Assembly: GCA_039519185.1 (NCBI GenBank)
Contig: CM076854.1
Location: forward strand, 71,667,948-71,731,947
Direction of reading: 5' to 3'
Length of the DNA stretch: 64,000 nucleotides
From: Astragalus membranaceus
Taxonomy: Eukaryota; Streptophyta; Magnoliopsida; Fabales; Fabaceae
In this document: positions 34,735 to 47,308 of the stretch, in pieces
Layout: every line of letters begins with the position of its first letter
Numbering within the stretch: the stretch's first letter is position 1
Position numbers and translations under genes: made by a program
Notes under the pieces: generated by a model
Told to the model about the DNA's origin: nothing
Databases searched by the model: none
Seen by the model: the letters and a program-made list of their open reading frames with translations, nothing else

Positions 34735-36197
34735 TGATGGGTAGCGTAGCTCTCATATGTAATAGAAGATCTTATATCTTATATTTTATTAGAGCTCCCT
34801 TATTCTGCTATCTATTACTGATTATGTATTTTATCAATTAGTTAGAATTGATTAATTCAGTTTAGATAGTTAGTCACTTGAGGTTCTGTTAGGTTAGTTA
34901 TAAGTGCCTAGTATTAATATACAGTTCACATTTTAAAGTGATCAGAAAGCTCACAAGGTATCTTGCTATTCACTAGTGCTATGCAGATGGAGATGCACAC
35001 CCAAGAATTCAATTTCTATAATAACATGGTTCATGAAAATGGTCATGTGAAAAGTGATGATGAACTTTGATCTCAACCCCACATCTCATCAACTGATAGA
35101 CACAATTACACAAATTGATGGTTAACATGCTGACCTTATAATATTTTCTTGATGGTTATATCAGTAGCATTTTACTGATTATTATCATTTTTAATTGGGG
35201 TTTAGAACTCCAAATTGAATATAGGGCATTTTTGTCCTCCCAGCATTTTTTTGTGTGCCAAGGTCAATCTTTCAGTTTCGGATTCCGTATAGCATTATAT
35301 CACGGATTCCTCTCTATCATTGTGAGATTATTTTTGTTATTTTTTGTTGATGCCTAAATCCTAAAGCTTTAAAATGCAAGGGTTAGGTATACCGTATACC
35401 CTTGCATTTGTGCCTTTTAATTCTTTGCTCTGTCATAATTAATTGGTCTGTTGGTCTATTACATAACCTAAGCATGCTGTGCAAGATTTTTTCTGACATT
35501 GGTGATTACAAGCTATGATTATGATCAATCTTGAACGGCCTGCTTGATACAGGGGATTAGGGGAATGTGTTTGTTCAGTTTTTATTTTTCAGCTTCTTTA
35601 CTTTTCATTCGTTTTTCTTTGGTCATCTCTTTATTCATCAGGTATTGTGACTTTCACTTGCCTAGGTAAAGTAGGAAATTTATGATGCAGGCACTTTTTA
35701 ATTGCCCGGGCATTACTGATATAGCACTTTAGTTTGAACTATTAATTTTACAAAAGCAAGAAGATCAATTAATTCTAGATCATTTTGGGGACCATATATT
35801 TTTCAGTCCAAATAAACGACACTTGATGGCAACATATTTGGGACGCTAATCACAAATTACAGCTTTTGTTGTGTTTGTAAATTTATTTTAATTTTGAACA
35901 AATACTGGCAGACTTATACTAAATATAGAGTCACTTTCTTCTTATTCAAAAGACTTTGTAAAACACGTTACTAATTTTTACTTTTGTACTACAACATTTC
36001 AGACATGATAAATTGGATTTCTTTTCTATAATGCTATCGCAGGATTTTAACTTTATTTGAAATATATATTTAATTCTTTCTATATAAAAATTTGCTTTAA
36101 AACACGCGCAGAAACGATTCTGACCCAAGTGAATGCACGGGTACTCTACTTGGGTACTCTACTTGTAATAATATAACAAATGAAATGACTCATATGT
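34735..36197. other. Intergenic, no gene seen
   Basis: AT-rich with no recognisable coding region. Near 36105-36150 AACACGCGCAG and AATGCACGGGTACTCTACTT resemble decayed Helitron 3'-end motifs. Confidence 0.4.
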
Positions 36198-36310
36198 GTC
36201 AAACATATGAACCAGTTATGATACAAAAGTAAAGTAGATTGGCTACTAAGATTTACACTAATAAATATAACCTACGAAACCTATTTAACGTTTTCCATGC
36301 TAGTTACTTG
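36198..36310 (+). repeat. Duplicated flank, copy 2
   Basis: Homologous to 30475-30580 (see there). It lies about 660 bases past the stop codon of the oxidoreductase gene. Confidence 0.65.
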
Positions 36311-36967
36311 AGAATTGAGATCAGAGCTTAATCTTGGATCTCTGAACCCCCAGTTGGAAAATCTGCAAATATCAAGCGACCCTCGTCTGCAGTGGAGCAT
36401 TGATTTTCTTGTTCCACCAGCCACAACCACAACCTATTGTGACAGAACTTTGTTAATATAATCTCAACCACTTTCACAACCTTAGAGGTTTTCTTCCGAC
36501 TTCAAAAAAACCTTCCTTTGCACGATGTTATTTTCTGAAAAACACCTAACTGGATTTCAAGGAGGGAGAAGGAGGATAAAAAAGAATGTAAATAGTCTAC
36601 CATAAGTTTTGTGAGTACGGTCAAACAATCACTAAATATTGTGTACTGCACACCACCTATAGTAATGGTGCACAATATTTGTCCACACAAAATCTTATTT
36701 CCTTAGACATGAAAATACGAAACAAAACAAAGTTAAGATACTAAAGTATCCTCTAGCATTAAGATTATAAATAAAGAAGTCAATGACAGAAAATAAAAGG
36801 GAATACATGGTGATCAAATTTAATGAAAAGAAGTCCCCAAAAAAGAGAAACATCATCATCACCAGTGACATAACTCACTCAGAATTGGTGTATGAGAATT
36901 ACAAGTGGCCTTATTCCCATTGAAAACCCCAACATCCTATTCTCAATCTCACGAGCCGCATGCATTT

Positions 36968-39900
36968 TTACTCAATAATAACTCGATCCACAGTAAATGG
37001 CGTGCTATCAACTCTTCCTGGTCGACCCAACACCATATCAACCACCATTTCAGCCGTCCCTAAAGCCTGAAAAGTTCTCCATAATTAGAAGATTCATCAA
37101 TTAGAAGGCCATAGAAAATTGCATTTCTGCAATACAATGTATATTAAGAATGCATGTTTATTACCATTTAAGAGTTTAAGGCAACATTATAAAGCTTTTA
37201 TTTTTCATATAATAAAAGTTAGGAGTCTCTAAGATGAAAACTCACCATTGAAAGGCCACCCCCTTCATGTCCAGCTGCAAGGTACACATTTGACAAACCA
37301 GGCACAGGCCCTATCACTGGCTTCGCATCAGGCACTGATAGAGTAAACATTGTGCAAGTCAAATATACTAGTAGCATGTTGTGTAGATAGATTTTGGAAA
37401 TATATGAGTGCTATTCTGGAAACACGAGGGTATGACGTTGATTTAGTATGATGTTTTGTTAGTGATTTGGAAGATGAGAAATGTGTGTATTTATTGTAAA
37501 TCAAAGGAGATATAGTGTATGTTTGGGTTCACTTTTAGTTCTCTCAAAGGTGACTCTGGAAACATAAATTGCTTTTTCCTCTAGAATTTATTCTAACTTG
37601 AGGTTAGGATTTGTAGCTTTTGTTTCCATAAGTGATTTTCACTCTCGAATTTATTGTTCAGCTCACTTTTACGTCACGAATTACTTTACATTCATCCAAA
37701 CACAAATTACTTTACATTCAACTCACTTTTATTCAAAATCAATTTTACAAAATTAATTTTCCTCCCCGCAGAACCAAACACAAACAACTAGTTCAGCTGC
37801 ATAAGATTGAAAAGAGATATTGTGACTTACTGTAAGGTCGTAATCCTACTCTGACTTTTCTGCTTCCACTTAGGTCTGAAAGGGAAAGCATTCTCAATTT
37901 GGGAAAGAATTCTCCAACCCGCTTCCATATGTGACTGATAACAGACTCGTCCGAATCAATGTTGAACCCAACAAACTCCCGGCTACTCCCTTGACAGTGA
38001 AAAGGTTTTTTAGTTTTTTCCAACAATATGCAGTTCAAATTCTAAATATACAAGCATTTGCATCAACCGCAAAAATTAATCTGCTTCAAGAAATTAATTT
38101 ATAGCTTTTTATGAATAGATAAGACTCCAATCCAAATGGTTCAGTGACTTCAGTCTAAACAATTTAACTGCGCCAATAAATCCCCCTCCCTAGCCAATGA
38201 AAATGTAAATGAAACCGTGACCATCTAATATATAGAGGAAAACAAGTGATTAAATGACTGCTGCCACACATTTGCTTTTTCTAGGCAATCCTTTAAGAGA
38301 TAAAAAAAGTAATGTAAATGTATATAATAGTAAGAAATAAAAACTTGAGAGCAACATATGCAGTTACCCTTATTGGCGATATAAGCTTCACTGTTGGAGA
38401 TGCATGCCTCTAATAGCCTTAGAAAAGAAGCTTACCAATAAGAAGATTCCCTGCTGCATCTACTGTTGCTGTCATTGAAACAGATAAGTGTTGTCCATTA
38501 TCTGTTGATTCCAAACCAGAAATTGTTGGATGATCAACATAACCTGCCTCCATCAAGCCATGATTCAATTTGAGAGAATTGAAATTCTGAAGCGCAAGTA
38601 GGTGACCCTTCACACCAAACAAAAGAACAAATAAAAGGATATAGAAATGAATCAATGCCCTTGCCGAATGCCACAATGCCAGAGTCAGTCAATTATTCAA
38701 TCTCTCGAAAAATCCTACGACATTATAAAACTCGAAATATGAAAATGGATAAAACTAGGGCTTGAAATCTAAACCCATCTCTGCATTTAAATTTTAGCAC
38801 AATAAATCCTACACTGTATTAAAATAATAATATTAACTTAGAAAAGGAAAAAAAGATTAGAATGGAATCGTTGGCTCCTGTAAGTTTTCATGAGATGGAG
38901 GAGTATAAAAGAAAGCTAAGAAGAAAAACCAACATTGAGGGAATGAGAGAGTGAGCTATATCCAGACACACCTTTCTAGGCCTTATAGGAACATGAAACT
39001 CTGCTCCCCAATTTCGAAATAAATCTTGCATTAAACAACCAGTCCAACAACCAGCTGAAACTATAATTGCCTTCTTGCTGTATAATATATTTTTGGAAGT
39101 CTGAACCGCTTCAACATCTCCACTACTATCTGACCTGAACATGAAAACGAACATAACATTTTCTCAACAAGACTTATTTCCTTACCACCTTGCTTCCAGT
39201 GCCACAGTACAACATAAGGGAAAAGAAACTTAAACCTGATGAAATATCTCACTGGGTCATCATAAAATTCTGCATATCTTCCTTTTGACGAATAAATTCT
39301 GTTAGCCTACACATTAAAAATGAAACTGTTACTATAACTATGCAGCCATATAATAGCACCACGGCAAGTCGGTTAACGAAAAATGACTTACAGGTTGCAA
39401 GCAAAAGACACGCTAACAAAAATAAACCAACAAGAATACAAACCTTTTCAATATATGAAACGGTACGATGAGCATCCAATTGGCAGTCATCTGGTAGAAA
39501 TGCAGCTGTTGTGTCTTTTTCCACCAACAGTTCAGGTTCCCTTTTCAACAAATCACTGCTACACAAGTACTCTGCTTTCAACCCAGCCTCACCAAGCAGT
39601 TTCACCCTCTCTTTTAACATGTCTGACTCTGCAGGAGTTCTACCGACTAATAGGCTCCCTGTAGATTATAAGACTAATATATTATAGTTCTAATCAGTGG
39701 CTAGAAGAGGCCTGAAGGCCTGAAAATCTCTCGTGATTAAAACAGTGTTGTCAACGCGAATCGCGGAAAATACCGGTTTGTTCAAATTCCACTATGTTAT
39801 AGTGCCGCTATAGCCGCTATTGGACAGTACTAATGGGCATATCATGGATATTGGACAATAGCAATTTGTTCAAATTCTGCTATGCTATAGCAACTACTTA

Positions 39901-42021
39901 ACAATGCTGGATTACAAGGAACAATGCTTACATGACACTTTATGCAAAACAGAAAAGCATCTCCAATTCACAATTGTATAAAGACATATTTAGTAATATA
40001 ATAATTTTAATCTGATACTGATTATTATACAAGTTCTATCTCAATTTATTCTTTTGACCACAAAAATACACAGGCAGATCTACGTTTCAAACATAGAAAG
40101 CATCATGAGGTAGCCAATCAGCTATTCCCACTTGTAAACTATCAAAAAAGTGCTTGGACAAAAATCTTAACATCTGAATCAAAAATATATAAAAGAAAAT
40201 ATACTGGCACCGCAGACTCATGTGAAAATATATTGGAGAAAGTTGAGTTGTCCCCAAAAATATCAACATGTGAATCCCAACATCATGGCACCAAAATATA
40301 AAAGCTAAAGGTACCCCGGCCCTCCATTTGCAAAGAAAACCATTTTAGTTCCCCCTCCTCATAGCCAGATGATCTTCTGGATTGAGGAGGGAATTCCTTG
40401 ATCATCTTTTCAGCATACTTTTCGTGGGCAGCAAGGTAATATGCATCATCAAACAAAACACTTCTCCAAAACTAAATGTACTTTAGTGATTTTTTTTGGT
40501 TGAGTGGGCCTCCATACAATGTGATTAAGCAATTGCATATCATTATAAATGCAACCAAAAACTTCATTTTGCTCACCCTACTCATAGAGTTGCCCTTGCA
40601 CCTTGTGTCTACATTGATGGCTCAAAATTAAAACATGCAGTGATTAATGAATAATGCAGCTTCAATTTCTGAGACATGTTAACTTGAATTGCTTCCAAAT
40701 TGCAGTAGAAACAAAGAGAAATTAGTAGAAAGATACAACTATTATACCAGTTTTTTTCCAACCCAACTCCACCATAGGATCCAAGCCTTGCTCCTGTAGG
40801 CTTTCTGCCATCATCTTCCAAAGTTGAAGGCTTCTCGACGTAAGATCCCATGTAGTACTTCCAGGTGTTTTGTGTGTCATCCACAGATATCCCTGCCCTA
40901 GAACAACCAGCTCAAATTCCAAAACAAAGGGGAAGAGATCCTACAGTTAATCAAAATTCAGCATAAAACTATATCTTTTTTAAATTCTAAAATATATAAG
41001 AAAAAGTTGAAATCCCACACCTTACCTGGTTTAGCCAAAAAAAACTAAACTATCACAACAAACAATCTAGAGAGACTTACTTGCATTAAACAAATAAATC
41101 CAAAAACATTGTGTGTGTTTGGTGTTGACCAAAAATGTTAGTCTATCAAAGAAGAAAAAAAACAAGCCAACAATGTTAATCCAAATATTGGTAAATAAAT
41201 CCATTAAAGCTGTCAAGTTAAGCCCTTCACACACATATTTGAGGCCGGTTTGGATTGGCTTATCTAGACTTATAAGTACTTGTTAGGCTGTTTGGGAGAA
41301 TTTATGGAAACAACTTATGACACGTCCACAAAATGTTTTCCGCTTATTTCGACATGCTCTCCAAATAGCTTTTGAAAACTTATATGAAAATAAATTGACT
41401 TTATTATATCTTTTACTATACAAATAAATTACACACAAGCACTTAGGTTATAAGAGCTTTAAGTTGTTTGGACATTGATCAAACAATATATGTGCGCTTG
41501 GTGCAAATTTCTATACATAAAAAAATCACTTCTAAGAACATACTCCAAAGAAAAAAAATGAAAAAAATCATTGCTCAAAAGTAAAGCACACCTATAAGTT
41601 GAATCAGGACTCAGAAGCTGAACTGAAACCATTGAAAAACTTCACACGAAGCAACAGAAAATATAATAATATGCAGAAACGCATAGAGGGGTGTACCTGC
41701 GCCAGTGGCACCAGAACAAGGAACACTCTTATCAACTATAGCAACTGATAGCTCCGAGTCCATCAGGAACTGTCGAGCGATGGTTAACCCAATGATACCA
41801 GCACCCACTATCACAACATCAAACGTTTTAGCATCATCATCATCATCATCAGAAGACAACCGTGGCAGTCGGTTTCCGGTAGCGGCCATTTTGTAGGAAA
41901 GAGATATCCGTGGAAGTGAAGAAGCAATTGCAAACGAAGTGGAATTGTGAGTGGTTTTGTTGTGCCTTTGAAGGATTATTGGGTTTGGAAAGAACGTTGA
42001 CATTGTAGTAGCCATCATCAC
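36968..42021 (-). CDS. FAD-dependent oxidoreductase, nine exons
   Basis: Exons on the minus strand: 42021-41697, 40897-40748, 39658-39444, 39306-39236, 39134-38972, 38607-38436, 37989-37831, 37334-37246 and 37066-36968. All introns are GT-AG, and the total of 1443 bases gives 480 residues plus TAA with no break. The N-terminal 60 residues are Ser/Thr-rich with few acids, like a plastid transit peptide, then comes an Asp run. The dinucleotide-binding motif VVIVGAGIIGLTIARQF follows at about residue 70, then CSGATGAGQGYLWMTHK, and near the C-terminus RVGLRPYMPD and YLAAGHEGGGLSM. This is the DAO-type glycine/D-amino-acid-oxidase fold; the closest annotated plant relative I recall is the Arabidopsis At5g48440 family. 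The substrate is not known to me. ATG 42021 is the first of three in-frame Met codons; a slightly later start is possible. Introns 1 and 2 hold MITEs. It is the only intact host gene in the window. Confidence 0.93.
39743..39909. mobile_element. hAT-type MITE in intron 2 (167 bp)
   Basis: It begins CAGTGTTGTCAA and ends TTAACAATGCTG, an imperfect terminal inverted repeat. GATTAAAA (39735-39742) and GATTACAA (39910-39917) form an 8-bp target duplication with one mismatch. The interior repeats a GCTATAG/CTATAGC theme. Confidence 0.65.
41241..41485. mobile_element. Probable MITE in intron 1
   Basis: GGCCGGTTTGGATTGGCTTAT at the left and TTAAGTTGTTTGGAC near the right, with internal CTTATAAG words, resemble a decayed inverted-repeat element. 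Ends and target duplication are not clear. Confidence 0.35.
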
Positions 42022-42271
42022 TACCGATTTATTATAAAAAAGGATAATGAAAGATGCAGGGATGATTTAATATTGCAGAGGATCCGATTCTCTCCTCGCA
42101 ACTGTTACTGCTAGTGCTCTTCGATTAAACTAGTATTTTGGGTTCACTGCTTTGACGCAAAGAGTTTTAAAATTTGCGAACGGGACGAGAATGAACACGT
42201 TGGTCACTGTGGCACATGGACGCCATTCTCGATATGAGTTTTCTCTGTTTTTTTTTTAAATATAAAATATT

Positions 42272-42411
42272 TTTCTTGGTTCGGACGATCGGCTACCATG
42301 GAGTATCCAATGCTTTTCATTAGGATCAAATTTTCTTGCACTAGTCAATACCGAGTTTGTCCACCGCGGATTTGAACCCAGAGCACCGGGGTTAACGTCT
42401 CACGGTAGAAA
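42272..42411 (-). mobile_element. SINE-like insertion (140 bp)
   Basis: On the minus strand GGTTCAAATCCGCGG matches an RNA polymerase III B-box. A 14-bp direct repeat AAATATAAAATATT flanks it (42258-42271 and 42412-42425). The A-box is less obvious. Confidence 0.55.
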
Positions 42412-42726
42412 AAATATAAAATATTAAAATATTGTTTGGCATTGGAGTCCGTCTAAGGGTGAGAAGAGAGAAAATGATTAAAAAAATTTAAATAATGATG
42501 AGAGGGAATCTATCTATTTAGTACAATATAATAAAACATATCTATCTACTATGTACTACAATATAATCTACTACAACATAATAAAACACAATACCACTAA
42601 AATATCCATTTTAGACACTTTACCAGCTAGCCACGTGTCCAAAAATAGGGGTAAAATAGTATATCTGATGCAAAAAAAAGGTAAGCAGCAAAAATCAAAA
42701 AAGTTGAAAAAAAACTGTACAACAGT

Positions 42727-42803
42727 AAGCGCAACAGTGCGCAGCAGTACGCCCTACAGTGCGCAGCAGTACGTGCTACAGTGCGCAGCAGTCCGCACTA
42801 CAG
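42727..42803 (+). repeat. 22-bp minisatellite
   Basis: Three consecutive units of CAGTGCGCAGCAGTACGxxCTA are visible. No larger element boundary is evident. Confidence 0.8.
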
Positions 42804-43714
42804 CAAAAGTCAAAATTTATTTAAAAAAAATTTTCTTTTTTATTTTTAAAATACTTTTCTCTGATTTCTTTTAAATAACTTTTTTAATTTTTTTAAAAAA
42901 TCACTTTTTTCCAATCAACCAAAAAACGGAAAACCAGTACATTTGCGTCGTTACTCCTCCATTCCTCCGTCGTCGCACTAGTCACTCACTGTTCTCCCAC
43001 TCTCTCCTTCATTTTTCCTTTCCTTTTTTTCCCCTCTTTCCCTTTCTTATGTTGTTCCTTATTCCTTAAGAACCCAGATTCCAGTTTACCTTTCCTCTTT
43101 CCCTTTCTTGTTTCTATTTCCATGATTTCTTTAGTTTGTTATTTAATTTGTCCTTTCATGTTATCTACCATGTTTCAATTTGGTCCTTTAAGTTTGTTAT
43201 CTAGTTTTATTTTGGTCCCCTGTGTGGTGTTTTTGAGTGAACTCAACCAAAGAATAGGTGACCTATTCGAAACTAAATAACAACTTAGGGGAGCTATTTG
43301 AAACTTACAAACTTAGAGAACCAAAATGAAACGACTAAAAATGATTGCTACGTCATTTTTTTAATTTTTGAGGGAAAAAATGACACGACATTATATATAT
43401 ATATTCCACATCAACAGGTGCCACATCAACACATAACTGACACGTCATCGATCTTTAAATCAGATGGACGGAAAGAATCGAAGTGTAACAATTTTAAGAC
43501 TTGATGGGAGCAAACTGAGAAAAACAAACTTAAAGGAGAATCAAATAAATAACTTAAAGAACTAAAAGTGCATTTTAGCCTTTATTTTATCTTTTCCTGA
43601 TTTTGAATTCTCATTGTATGCAAGTGTAATGATTCTATTTTGGGGTTTTAGCTACTGTTTTAGTTGGTTTTAGCTCACCATGAGCTAATTTCATTTTCAG
43701 TCAAGATTATGTGA
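42804..43714. other. Intergenic, inverted-repeat remnants
   Basis: Pyrimidine-rich at 42940-43150. At 43150-43560 phrases such as TTTGGTCC..AAGTTTGTTAT on the left and AACTTAAAGAACTAAAAGTG on the right suggest a decayed MITE. No gene is seen. Confidence 0.35.
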
Positions 43715-43729
43715 TGTATGATAGTGTTT

Positions 43730-43911
43730 TTTTGTTACCATGTTATTGGTGCGTAGTTTTCACCGGGGAACCTGGCTGGCCACGAGTACCCGACTTTGCC
43801 GGCCCGTGTGGTTCTCCCCTCCCAACAGAGTTTTTGCCACACCCAAGATTCGAACCCGAGACCTTGGGGTGGGATCCAAGTCCAGTTACCCCTTGGACCA
43901 ACCCATGTTGG
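43730..43911 (-). mobile_element. SINE (182 bp) with 15-bp target duplication
   Basis: On the minus strand TTGGTCCAAGGGGTAACTGG and CGGGTTCGAATCTTGG are A-box- and B-box-like. A poly-T on the plus strand at the left marks the 3' tail. TGTATGATAGTGTTT occurs at 43715-43729 and 43912-43926. Open frames through it are artefacts. Confidence 0.8.
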
Positions 43912-43967
43912 TGTATGATAGTGTTTGTGCGTGATGTTTGTTTGTTATTTGAGTTAAACTAACAATA

Positions 43968-43973
<6 letters not shown>

Positions 43974-44023
<50 letters not shown>
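43974..44023. repeat. TA microsatellite, left half
   Basis: About 25 TA units directly precede a solo LTR and resume at 45394-45442 on its other side, so one microsatellite was split by the insertion. Confidence 0.95.
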
Positions 44024-44027
<4 letters not shown>

Positions 44028-45390
44028 GCGACCGAAAAATCTGAAACATGACTCTTTAAAGTTTACAATGAAGCCGCCACCAATATTTATTTTAGGGAAA
44101 ACATTGAAAAAACTTTTTAGATGGATAAGGGGGTTCTGCAGACTAGGATTAGGCTCGGGAGTCGGTTATGCATGAGGAATGTATTATCACCCCACAACAT
44201 CCTTCCTAAGGAAGGTTACCTTCTAATTAGTTGTATAGAGAAATGTTAATTTTCAGTATGTTTATTTTACCCTTTTATTGCAAATTATAAAAGAAAAAGA
44301 CTTAATGAAATTATTTATTTTTTGTGCTTGACAGGAGTGGGCCCCTGCTCCTATGTATCTTCAGATGCGATGGAGAAATCAAAGCTACGTAGTTCTTGGG
44401 TAGAAAAAGTTTGGTTTGTTTGTGTTTTTTAATTTAGGGATTTTAGGACTTGTGATCCCTACGGATCATTTATCCTAAAACGATGACTAGCTCGGCCGTA
44501 CGGCCGACTTAATCCCCTGTTTTTGAAAATTTGTTTTTTGTTTGAAAGAAATGCTTGTGTGTTTGTATTTTTTACTTTAGAAATTATTTATTTTAAATAG
44601 GGATTTTAGGACCTGATCCGTACGGTTCATTCGTGGTCCTAAAAAGATGACTAACCCGATCGTACGACCGACTTAATCCCCTATTTTATTTTTGAAAATA
44701 TTTATTTATTTATGAGAGGAAAAGGAATATTTTGTTTTTTTTTGTTTTGAATATGAACGAAAAGTTAATAAAGAAGAAAAAATGAAAAGTGCAACTAGTG
44801 AAAAATAATTATTATTAATATTTAAAAATAAACTAATTAAAAGAAAAATAAAATAAAAAAGGGAGGGGGAGGAGAGAGAGAGAAAGAGAATGTGTTCAGT
44901 GTTCTTGTTAAATCACTGTGGTCTGTTTTTCACTGTGGACGCCTCCTTTTATAGGTGAAGGGTAAGGTGTGGAGACTTGCTAGGCAAGCAGACTTGCTAG
45001 GCAAGTAAACTTGTTGGGCAGGTAGAATTGTTGGGCTGAAGGCTTGCTTGGATGAAGCTTGATGCTACTGACACCCCCCTTTTTTGTGATTTTTTATTAT
45101 TCTCTATTTTTTGATTTTTTTGTAATTTTATTTTTGTTTTGGTGATAATGTAAATAAAAGACTGATTTTTTAAGTTAGAGAAATGGTTATTTTAAAAAAC
45201 AAATATAGAAAAAGGACAAGCTGGGCCAAAGCCCAAACGAGAAAATATAACATAGGCCCAATAAAGTCAATTACTAAGTACAGACCCAATAAAACGAAAT
45301 AGCGTCCAAACGAGCCCAAAAAGTCTTGCGGTAATTTAGAAGAATAAATTATCTGTGTAGTAGAAAGGAAGCGGAAAAAATTGGGGTTTG

Positions 45391-45393
<3 letters not shown>
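44024..45393 (+). mobile_element. Solo LTR in a TA microsatellite (1370 bp)
   Basis: It starts TGTAGCGACC and ends GGGGTTTGACA, with ATATA on both sides (44019-44023 and 45394-45398), although the target is itself TA repeats. Two units of about 150 bases (44445-44520 and 44602-44690 cores: GGGATTTTAGGAC..., CGTACGxCCGACTTAATCCCCT) repeat inside. No coding sequence is present. Its first 200 bases resemble the minus strand of 1-239. Confidence 0.85.

Positions 45394-45442
<49 letters not shown>
45394..45442. repeat. TA microsatellite, right half
   Basis: Continuation of the TA tract interrupted by the solo LTR. It produces an Ile/Tyr repeat frame that is not a gene. Confidence 0.95.
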
Positions 45443-45446
<4 letters not shown>

Positions 45447-45453
45447 GAAACTT

Positions 45454-46835
45454 TTTTTTTGGTCCAAATCTTTATATTTAAATCCCATGGTAGTCTCTAT
45501 GTGGGCCCTCCCCCAAATTTTGGAGCCAAATTTCTCCCCGTCCCTCCTTTTTTGTTGCCTTCACCAAAACTCCCCCCTTCCCTCTTTTTTTCCCATTTTT
45601 CTTTCCCCTCGTTTTTTTACTTCTTATTTTTATATTTTTAGGTACCTTACCGCCTATTAAAAATTTTAATTATTCAAATAGGTGAAGTTTGTTCTTCCAT
45701 AACTGAATTAGTGAAAACAAAAATTAATTTTGCAACAAATTACGCAAAGTGTGATACTAGACAGTGTGTTTTTGGGGTACTTTAGGGCTAAAAAAAATTT
45801 AATTGTTCAAATATGCGAAATTTGTTCCCCGATAACCAATTTTGTTAAAAGAATTAATTTGGTAACAAAATATGTAAAATGTGACGCTAAAATGTGTGTT
45901 TTGGATTGCCTTAAGATTAAAAAAAACTAGGTGTACAAATACATGGAGTTCATTTCTCAGAAATTTGTTTGGTCTAACCAAAAATTACTTTCGTATCAAA
46001 ATATGTAAAGTGTGGCGCTAAACAGTGTGTTTTATGGTGTCTTAGATTTTAGAAATAATTTAGATTGTATAAATACATGGGTTCGTTTCTCAATAATTGA
46101 TTTGGTCAAACCAAAAAATAATTTTGTGTCAAAATACGTATAGTACGACGCTAGACAGTGTGTTTTAGGTTATTTTAGTGTTCGGAAATTTTTTTTACCT
46201 GTTCAGATATGTAAAGTTTGATTCTCAATAGCCGGTTTGGTGAAAAAATATAGTTTCATGACAAAATACGTAAAATGCGATACTAAGCAGTGTTTTTGGC
46301 TACTTTAACCTTCAGAAAAAATTTTAATTGTTCAAATACTCAAATTTTTTTAGACTTTTTCTTCTTCTTATTATTTATAGATGTTCATTGTAACATCCTG
46401 GGCCATTTTCTTACTTAGAAGCACTCATGATCTTCTCTACCCCCATGTAGAGTTTTTGCCTTCCGTGGAAATCAAACCCTATACCCTGAGGCTTAGGTAC
46501 ATGCTCAATGCATTCCCACTACCAATTGGATTATCCCTTCCCACTACCAATTGGGAATCGAACCATGTACCCTAATCATGTTATCTTTGGATTATGCATC
46601 TTATGTATTTTAACTTTCTACTTAAAATTATGAGTATAGATTATGTTTATAGAACAATTTGTCTAGATTACGTCTGCACACTTTAATTTAGCTCTTAAGT
46701 TCACAATTGTCTTTTTTTTTTTATATTTAAACAAGGCTTTTTCATATTAGAATTTAGCCAATAAATTTTCCTACTTTCACAATTTTGTATTTACTAGAGC
46801 TTTTACGCCGTGTAACACACGGGTCAATGCGCTAG
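45454..46835 (+). mobile_element. Helitron-like segment with 15-bp flanking repeats
   Basis: The right end has hairpin CCGTGT-AA-CACACGG then TCAATGCG and CTAG (46832-46835), a typical Helitron 3' end. The 15-mer TATATTAGGAAACTT lies at 45439-45453 and directly after CTAG at 46836-46850. Inside, four diverged units of about 120 bases share the phrase CAAAATATGTAAAxTGTGxCGCTAxACAGTGTGTTTT (45730-46300). No Rep/helicase gene is present. A tRNA-like stretch (CCAATTGGGAATCGAACC near 46547) may be a SINE remnant. Confidence 0.55.
45720..46310 (+). repeat. Diverged tandem units of about 120 bp
   Basis: The phrase AAxxTGTGxxGCTAxACAGTGTGTTTT recurs at about 45750, 45880, 46015, 46145 and 46270, each followed by TTAATTGT/TTCAAATA-like text. 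This fits an old tandem array. Confidence 0.65.
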
Positions 46836-46866
46836 TATATTAGGAAACTTAAGTTGTAGTTTCACG

Positions 46867-47288
46867 TGTAATGGTAGTGTGTAAGGTGTTTGACTGGGCC
46901 TCGCCCTATGAAGTTGATCCAGCCTTGGAAATTTAGGCCCGTGATCCAAAAGACATGCACGGTCAAGATCTTTTTGTTCCATTGCATGGCCCATATATAT
47001 ATGGCTTCAGGATTATGCGCCTTGCTAAAGGAATCATGCCATGTGATTAGAACAATTTCCTATAAATACGATGTCCCATCAATATGTCGGGTATGCATTT
47101 ATTATTGCCTATCACCTTTTCTCTTAGTTGATCACTTGAGCGTCGGAGTGTGTGCAAGTACCACATCCCACACTGGATCATTGCGAAGGAGCACATCCCG
47201 GAACAACACTTGGAGCAAATTCGACATCAAACCTCGGAAGCATCTCGGCCCAGCTTCATTGATCGAGACCAACTTCCAGGACAGTTCA
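46867..47288 (+). mobile_element. 5' LTR of a truncated Tat element
   Basis: The LTR starts TGTAATGGTAGTG and has a TATA box (CCTATAAATACG, about 47060). TTGAGCGTCGGAGTG follows at about 47137, and it ends at TTCA before the primer-binding site TTGGCGACCACAGTGGGAG (47289-47307). The parts parallel those of the full Tat element, but the sequence is a different subfamily. Confidence 0.75.
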
Positions 47289-47308
47289 TTGGCGACCACA
47301 GTGGGAGC

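Noticed and set aside
45388..45660. Ile/Tyr repeat frame
   Set aside because: It is the translation of the TA microsatellite and adjoining pyrimidine-rich DNA.
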